A stretch of DNA of 64,000 nucleotides from Vibrio sinaloensis (GTDB lineage Bacteria > Pseudomonadota > Gammaproteobacteria > Enterobacterales > Vibrionaceae), in assembly GCF_000808535.1 (NCBI RefSeq), contig NZ_JWLV01000001.1:558001-622000 (forward strand), written 5' to 3'. Made by a program: the position numbers and the translations under genes. Positions 60,901 through 64,000 of the stretch are shown one piece after another (position 1 is the stretch's first letter; the number at the start of each line of letters is the position of its first letter). The notes under the pieces are model-generated. The model saw only the letters and a program-made list of their open reading frames with translations, had not been told where the DNA came from and did not search any database.

Positions 60901-63900
60901 CCAATGTACTGACCAGAATCTGCAGGCTCTTCTCGAAGCTCGACCACTAACCCATTCGATTTGAGCGAACCGTCAGTATTGAACTCACTTGGCTCAAGAC
61001 GGAAGTGACTTAGATTGTCGCTGCCTTCGGTATAATTGATTGCGCCCGTGGCTTGCACCGCACTGCCGCTTGGCGCGGAGCCATCGGCTAATTGAGATTC
61101 GGATAGACTCACCGATGGAACAGTGTTGATCACCGGATCATCGCCATCTTGGATGGTTAAGGTGACCGTTGCGCTGACACTGTCTTTGTCGAAATCACCC
61201 GACGTCACGACGATGTCTTTCACAATATCGCCATTCTCATGGTCTAAATCGCGATTAGGCTCAAAGCGTATTTCGCCGTCAAGCGTGATATAGAGCGAGC
61301 CTTCTGGGTAATCAAATTTCTGCTCACCAGTGATGTTTTGATCAAGCAGCTGCGTGGGGTTATCACCAAACTTAAACTCAGCGATGGTGGCGCCATCAGC
61401 ACTGTGTGCAGGCATCACATCGAAGGTCGCAGTGGTTGGATTTTCACCTTGATTCGGCTCAGTGATGGTCCAACTGCCATTTTGCATTAACTGGACATCA
61501 TCAGTGATGGTGATATCGAGATCGGCTTTGGCGGAATTATCACCGTCGCTGTCGACCATATAAACGGGCAGCGCAAAACTGAGATCGTTATTCCCGTCCG
61601 CATTGGTATGGTCGATGGCTTCAATCAGTGTGAAAGTGTAATCGGCATCATTAAAATCAAGGGTAAATACAGTTGTCTCTACACCATTCGCTGCCGTGGT
61701 AAAGCCAATGTACTGCCCAGAATCAGCAGGCTCTTCTCGAAGCTCGACCACTAGCCCATTCGATTTGAGCGAGTCGTCAGTATTGAACTCACTTGGCTCA
61801 AGGCGGAAATGACTTAGATTGTCGCTGCCTTCGGTATAACTGATCGTGCCCGTGGCTTGCACCGCACTGCCGCTTGGTGCAGAGCCATCCGTTAGTTGAG
61901 ATTCAGATAGACTCACCGACGGAACAGTATTGATCACCGGATCGTCGCCATCTTGGATGGTTAAAGTAACCGTGGCGCTGACACTGTCTTTGTCGAAATC
62001 ACTCGAAGTAACGACGATGTCTGTCACGATATCGCCATTCTTATGGTCTAAATCACGATTGGACTCAAAGCGCATCTCACCATCGAGGGTGATATAGAGC
62101 GAGCCTTCTGGGTAATCGAATTTCTGCTCGCCAGTGACAGTCTGGTCAAGCTGCTGCGTAGGGTTATCACCAAACTTAAACTCGGTGATGGTGGCGCCAT
62201 CAGCACTGTGCGCTGGCATCACATCGATGGTCGCTGTGGTTGGGTTTTCGCCTTGATTCGGCTCAGTGATGGTCCAACTGCCGTTTTGCATTAACTGGAC
62301 ATCGTCGGTAATGGTGATATCCAAGTTGGCTTTGGCGGAGTTATCGCCATCGCTGTCAACCATGTAAACGGGCAGCGCAAAACTCAGGTCATTATTCCCG
62401 TCCGCATTAGCGTGGTCCATCGCTTCAATCAGTGTGAAGGTGTAATCGGCATTATTAAAATCAAGGGTAAAGACGGTGGTCTCCACACCGTTCGCCGCCG
62501 TGGTAAAGCCGATATATTGCCCAGAATCTGCGGGATCTTCTCGAAGCTCTATTGCAAGCCCATTGGATTTGAGCGAGCCGTCAGTATTGAACTCACTTGG
62601 CTCAAGGCGGAAGTGGCTGAAGTTGTCGCTGCCTTCGGTATAGCTGATTGTGCCCATGGTTTGGACTGCACTGCCGCTTGGCGCTGAGCCATCGGCTAAT
62701 TGAGTTTCGGATAGACTTACCGATGGAATGGTATTGATCACCGGATCGTCGCCATCTTGGATGGTTAAAGTAACCGTTGCGCTGACACTGTCTTTGTCGA
62801 AATCACCCGACGTCACGACGATGTTTTTCACAATGTCGCCATTCTCATGGTCTAAATCGCGATTAGGCTCAAAGCGCATTTCGCCGTCAAGAGTGATATA
62901 GAGCGAGCCTTCTGGGTAATCGAATTTCTGCTCGCCAGTGACAGTCTGGTTAAGTTGCTGCGTTGGGTTATCACCAAACTTAAACTCGGTGATGGTGGCG
63001 CCATCGGCACTGTGCGCTGGCATCACATCGATGGTCGCGGTGGTTGGCGTCTCTCCGGTATTCGGTTCAGTAATGGTCCAACTGCCGTTTTGCATCAACT
63101 GGACATCGTCGGTGATGGTGATATCCAAATCGGCTTTGGCGGAGTTATCGCCATCGCTGTCGACCATATAAACGGGCAGCGCAAAACTGAGATCGTTATT
63201 ACCGTCCGCATTAGAGTGATCGATGGCTTCAATTAGCGTGAAGGTGTAATCGGCATTATTAAAATCAAGGGTAAAGACGGTTGTCTCTACGCCGTTCGCC
63301 GTGGTGGTAAAGCCGATGTACTGACCAGAGTCTGCGGGCTCTTCTCGCAGCTCAACCACTAGCCCATTCGACTTGAGCGAGCCGTCAATATTGAACTCAC
63401 TTGGCTCAAGACGGAAGTGGCTTAGGTTGTCGCTGCCTTCGTTGTAGCTGATTGTGCCTGTGGCTTGCACCGCATTGCCGCTTGGCGCTGAGCCATCAGC
63501 TAGTTGAGACTCAGATAGACTTACCGATGGCACAGCGTTGATCACCGGATCGTCGCCATCTTGAATGGTTAAGGTGACTGTGGCGCTGACACCGTCTTTG
63601 TCGAAATCGCCCGAGGTGACCACGATGTCTTTCACGATATCGCCATTCTCATGGTCTAGATCTTGATTGGGCTCAAAACGCATCTCACCATCAAGGGTGA
63701 TATAGAGCGAGCCTTCTGGGTAATCAAATTTCTGCTCACCAGTGATGTTTTGATCAAGCAGCTGCGTTGGGTTATCACCAAACTTAAATTCGGTGATGGT
63801 GGCGCCATCGGCACTGTGCACTGGCATCACATCGATGGTCGCGGTGGTGGGGTTTTCGCCTTGATTTGGCTCGGTAATAGTCCAAGTGCCGTTTTGCATC

Positions 63901-64000
63901 AACTGGACATCGTCGGTGATAGTGATATCCAAACCGGCTTTGGCGGAGTTATCACCATCGCTGTCGACCATGTAAACGGGCAGCGCAAAACTCAGGTCGT
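51963..64000 (-). CDS. Giant RTX/T1SS-143 repeat adhesin, partial (5' end outside window)
   Basis: More than 4,010 residues are in the window, and the frame stays open to the right edge. Order from the visible N-terminal side: five near-identical ~268-residue repeats (residues ~1-1,350) with GLVVELREEPADSGQYIGFTT and NGVETTVFTLDFNNADYTF, the T1SS-143 repeat type; diverged repeats of the same class to ~1,750; many cadherin/Ig-like modules with acidic Ca2+ sites (DxDxDx); then GSGDDLLQGGSGNDHLIGG-type RTX nonapeptides (~3,850-3,905) and a type I secretion C-terminal domain. It should be exported by a type I system and hold cells to surfaces or each other. The secretion genes are not in view. 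Confidence 0.95.
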   Translation of the reverse strand, partial: DLSFALPVYMVDSDGDNSAKAGLDITITDDVQLMQNGTWTITEPNQGENPTTATIDVMPVHSADGATITEFKFGDNPTQLLDQNITGEQKFDYPEGSLYITLDGEMRFEPNQDLDHENGDIVKDIVVTSGDFDKDGVSATVTLTIQDGDDPVINAVPSVSLSESQLADGSAPSGNAVQATGTISYNEGSDNLSHFRLEPSEFNIDGSLKSNGLVVELREEPADSGQYIGFTTTANGVETTVFTLDFNNADYTFTLIEAIDHSNADGNNDLSFALPVYMVDSDGDNSAKADLDITITDDVQLMQNGSWTITEPNTGETPTTATIDVMPAHSADGATITEFKFGDNPTQQLNQTVTGEQKFDYPEGSLYITLDGEMRFEPNRDLDHENGDIVKNIVVTSGDFDKDSVSATVTLTIQDGDDPVINTIPSVSLSETQLADGSAPSGSAVQTMGTISYTEGSDNFSHFRLEPSEFNTDGSLKSNGLAIELREDPADSGQYIGFTTAANGVETTVFTLDFNNADYTFTLIEAMDHANADGNNDLSFALPVYMVDSDGDNSAKANLDITITDDVQLMQNGSWTITEPNQGENPTTATIDVMPAHSADGATITEFKFGDNPTQQLDQTVTGEQKFDYPEGSLYITLDGEMRFESNRDLDHKNGDIVTDIVVTSSDFDKDSVSATVTLTIQDGDDPVINTVPSVSLSESQLTDGSAPSGSAVQATGTISYTEGSDNLSHFRLEPSEFNTDDSLKSNGLVVELREEPADSGQYIGFTTAANGVETTVFTLDFNDADYTFTLIEAIDHTNADGNNDLSFALPVYMVDSDGDNSAKADLDITITDDVQLMQNGSWTITEPNQGENPTTATFDVMPAHSADGATIAEFKFGDNPTQLLDQNITGEQKFDYPEGSLYITLDGEIRFEPNRDLDHENGDIVKDIVVTSGDFDKDSVSATVTLTIQDGDDPVINTVPSVSLSESQLADGSAPSGSAVQATGAINYTEGSDNLSHFRLEPSEFNTDGSLKSNGLVVELREEPADSGQYIGFTTAANGVETTVFTLNFSNADYTFTLIEAIDHANADGNNDLSFALPVYMVDSDGDNSAKADLDITITDDVQLMQNGSWTIAEPNSGEAPTTATIDVMPAHSADGATITEFKFGDNPAQQLDQSLTGEQKFDYPEGSLYITLDGEMRFEPNRDLNHENGDIVKNIVVTSGDFDKDSVSATVTLTIQDGDDPVINTVPSVSLSEAQLTDGSAPSGSVVQATGTISYTEGSDNLSHFRLEPTEFNTDGSLKSNGLVVELREEPADSGQYIGFTTAANGVETTVFTLDFNNADYTFTLIEAFDHALSGAKDDALSFNLPVYAVDSDNDDSLMKPMVVTIADDRPTIDSTDAGSGFNVDENDLSASSVATGQFEVTAGADDIVHFELGNIDNALSGLHSGGVELTLEKYDGAANTTSYQAVAGNTVVFTLELGDDGSYRFELLQPLDHASDSDSLTIPFDVVAIDGDGDTSPAYPLPISVADDKPIITGTQGETRVDEDDLVGIGSDQTEDTQIHGQFVVDEGADGVTEYQLIAPADSLVGLQSGGESLEWRAVVENGTTFTYIAQTSGSQQAVFSLTFDTSDNSYTFNLLQPVEHPNANEQNQVQIDFNIQALDFDGDKSNPISLPITIVDDVPTLTQQEISRVEGQGFNRSMVNMFDSATDKGADGAELTRIEGTTSSGSDILFKQGGSYVDGVDLSSGSQRIVVAQEYQDSNGNTAVRDLGELRINSNGEVEFRAFDNLEHDGDNFVFTVNLTATDGDKDTSVAPLEITIEDRRASAIPLKVVSFEDSGRAPSIDYSAANPTPLETANSQDNQADIPGVGVPTQVKLQANLYDADNNESIGGMTIKAGQHHGKFFYFDGAEYVELTADNSGKIYFAGSLIDLSSIVNGNGDQITTINNLYFVPDRNYSTTDRGFQIKYQLEIHNDGALDHRLNSQFTMEVESVADIATWDDSNSTYHYVLDEDSSNATLNLQALTQDTLNPETITYQLTVSQGDGHFELLDKNGSPLVPNADGNFIVSSADINTIQVNPNENFSGTIQIDAVAITTESTNAVTDKGSAQSDVKALIFDVRPDADLGSFSVNRIAIFEDNAATQNTVDPATDKDPFTLDEVIQMSPSGDTDGSEVLFVRISNITEGATLSWQGAAPSQLTTVTINGVVYQEVPYDQIHNVEVIPELHSNADFKFDVTGVVKDSASLSTTTLVDEAIMGTKTVNVSVKGVADVPQCVVAGSQWSEFTDGAVSGVETTINESQNGDSFAVLDFSIISGEREDKPLDGSESLTVLLSNIPQGVVIEDSDGTQIDLNFVGYDGSGQPIYEANITGLNTTSGIIVRPVDSSTENIHIKGTVIVTENDGHSREFEQEIRIKVAPVIDTSATYTNRSVGDEDTPINIDWHPEGTDYIDDDEHFTSITITGIPNGASVNVNSSDVVAVYDAASGTLTITPGATQSAQAFTQDALANNFIQITPPKDSSTDFKLNTVVEVEERDHEYTSDSIVGEGGRVTATITGELTVVVRPIVEPQDSNNTLIVTDESGASVVNAITANAQGVIRFTTNADNTATDGTGAEVWDGEYVVKYQETDLSSQEVVSDVIVTLTHLDGSALSEEILDQLLVTGAAYEGNGRWVITNEDAFSIHAPHGLDLTPNSSSDDDPLAFNSIKMNIQTLVIDQGEDSNENSKSTLRETTLDLSFPEEVVAGNEVAAVASIAPDSVIIATEDNQVDLGKQLDSVISFTNQDGSADEVAIIIGNTVTVGGVTYPISISGGEVDFVNGQFVFQAGISASGQVESFDGLMLNLPDDYSGDFRLPITVITKDTTSGDEKVENGNVIVKVDPIADVTGSEPDISLTVKGSLDDNQVPIDQNGIAGQDPVGYEDSYIQLGFGYQIADQVTGIEGGNEVLSSITLSLADPSVGEFYQLVDNGDGTFSYQALGSTVTFSQAEIAAGALDNVLFKPQANYPTGNDDNTVQVNVTGSVTDTATFNELVPTQTATDSGSFSTSVSFDVVPVVDPVLVTGPGVDPSQTLEVTGLEDTEISLASSGDVSISLTDLDGSEQFVSIKFTDVPEGFLLTADPSSGYTVKNNGGGEWSVQLPSGAGDSLNLGALSVLPPKHFSGSAEFGLTVFTQESLLGVPTQAANLPNFKINVTPQGDVIDVDATNAVSGVEGENIDIAINASVVDKVLSATGNGVYSENAPETVRVEIRDVPSDATIYDADGNLGQYDAVNNVWIVNVAAQQLDKIVFNSGQHNSDVGNALGIDAPLTISVQSIDKDASGNEYLGPAVSFEVALSIDPINDRPTFVNVTDLETQEDTAIAIDNFQIADIDAQYDDPNAVYTLTLSLDKGELIFDPNTATLFDLSLNYDANQNLVISGTVVNINAALSAGNISFNPDLDSNDLNSGGAVTVTASVDDGGNNGAIISGDASTSSTNQTTFEIQVTEVNDAPNAADVNLAPMLEEGQIIITAQQLIDASSDPENHTLTVTDLTVAEGQGSLTLNPDGVSWTFTAAQDFNGEVKLDYTIEDNGTTNGANDFKQDAASVHFEVQGVNDKPELDLSSATALIDEAAGQLISGISVSDVDYVGANSNDLMSVELSVDYGTLSVVVPAGSGIVVNPVTGASITLTGTITELNALLDSPASGSGVLLDSSFAPTDTISLTVVATDSGNPSGMVMQETTQHTITVSPVANSPTLTIDPQYNYVKNISATQTASSNGIALVGIVAALVDSNETLFLQVSGVPAEATLTSDAGTVTLSSGVWTVSADAISSLKLEGADVGNHTLTVTAISQESNGDTASSTSLDLNLDVVIDGSMIDQSTQAQDVQLIGDGGNTELHSGSGDDLLQGGSGNDHLIGGSGDDHLQGGEGDDILEGGLGSDILTGGGGMDTFVWLDIDDGATDTITDFSIAEGDKIDLREVLPELKQASIDMDVLLDHIDAKVIDGADIELTLHPGGGQGQQTILVQDLAPQLSLDGMSSLDIVSSLLDHDVIIHHQ
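52290..52450 (-). repeat. RTX nonapeptide repeats
   Basis: Encodes about five tandem GGxGxDxLx repeats near the adhesin C terminus, a Ca2+-binding beta-roll that folds after type I secretion. Confidence 0.9.
59935..64000 (-). repeat. Near-identical ~804-bp tandem repeats in the adhesin gene
   Basis: The segment encoding VDSDGDNSAK recurs near 60743, 61545, 62349, 63153 and 63960 (spacings 801-807 bp), with the last, diverged copy near 59935. Copies differ by scattered silent and conservative changes, consistent with recent recombination between units. Repeats continue beyond the window. Confidence 0.92.

Noticed and set aside
52000..63950. Numerous plus-strand open frames inside the adhesin gene
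   Set aside because: They are frame shadows of a repetitive, compositionally biased gene, recur with each repeat unit and lack ribosome sites.

Overview
The window looks like chromosomal DNA from a Vibrio or a very close relative. The evidence is a Qrr quorum-sensing small RNA with a sigma-54 promoter and LuxO-type sites, several families I know mainly from vibrios (DUF3612, DUF3541, DUF2850), an NqrM-like protein, three c-di-GMP proteins, a lone Flp pilin and a giant T1SS-143 adhesin. The species cannot be fixed from sequence reading alone.

Bases 1-21,320 are core genes. After a LysR fragment and a GGDEF/EAL protein comes an iron-limitation block: a fagA-like gene and fumC (iron-independent fumarase), the manganese-type ribonucleotide reductase operon nrdHIEF, and the divergent operon sufABCDSE. 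Fur-box sequences precede all three units. Then follow small membrane and lipoproteins, a NifX-like/NqrM-like pair facing a DUF134 regulator, a VOC protein, a CPA-type antiporter with a nucleotide-binding tail, and a secreted protease pair.

Bases 21,321-37,919 are foreign DNA stacked on tRNA-Ser(TGA) (37,897-37,987, minus). A 24-bp piece of the tRNA 3' end occurs three times in the same orientation (21,321; 25,019; 37,896), each beside a terminator hairpin. This marks two tandem islands. The left one (3.7 kb, no integrase) carries an HNH-like membrane protein with a TerB-like partner, plus a small membrane protein between REP-like hairpins. The right one (12.9 kb) carries eight anchors of a roughly 318-bp non-coding tandem repeat in front of a Cys-rich unknown protein, a methyltransferase/DUF1848 pair, a SIR2-like effector, a KfrA-like coiled-coil protein, a putative relaxase, and two tyrosine recombinases. 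Between the first integrase and the relaxase lies a 76-codon frame joined to both by ATGA overlaps and filled with seven stem-loops; the last one buries the relaxase ribosome-binding site. The 318-bp array and this hairpin relay are the best candidates for undescribed biology.

Bases 37,988-51,962 return to core genes: a MaoC hydratase, a DUF3612 regulator, the qrr gene, a DUF962 protein, a CHASE-GGDEF cyclase, a DUF3541 protein, a membrane GGDEF protein, ppnP, a DUF2850 protein, an MscS channel, a divergent MFS/TetR pair and a Flp pilin. Bases 51,963-64,000 are the 3' part (over 4,000 codons) of one RTX/T1SS-143 adhesin gene, which runs off the right edge and contains near-identical ~804-bp repeats.
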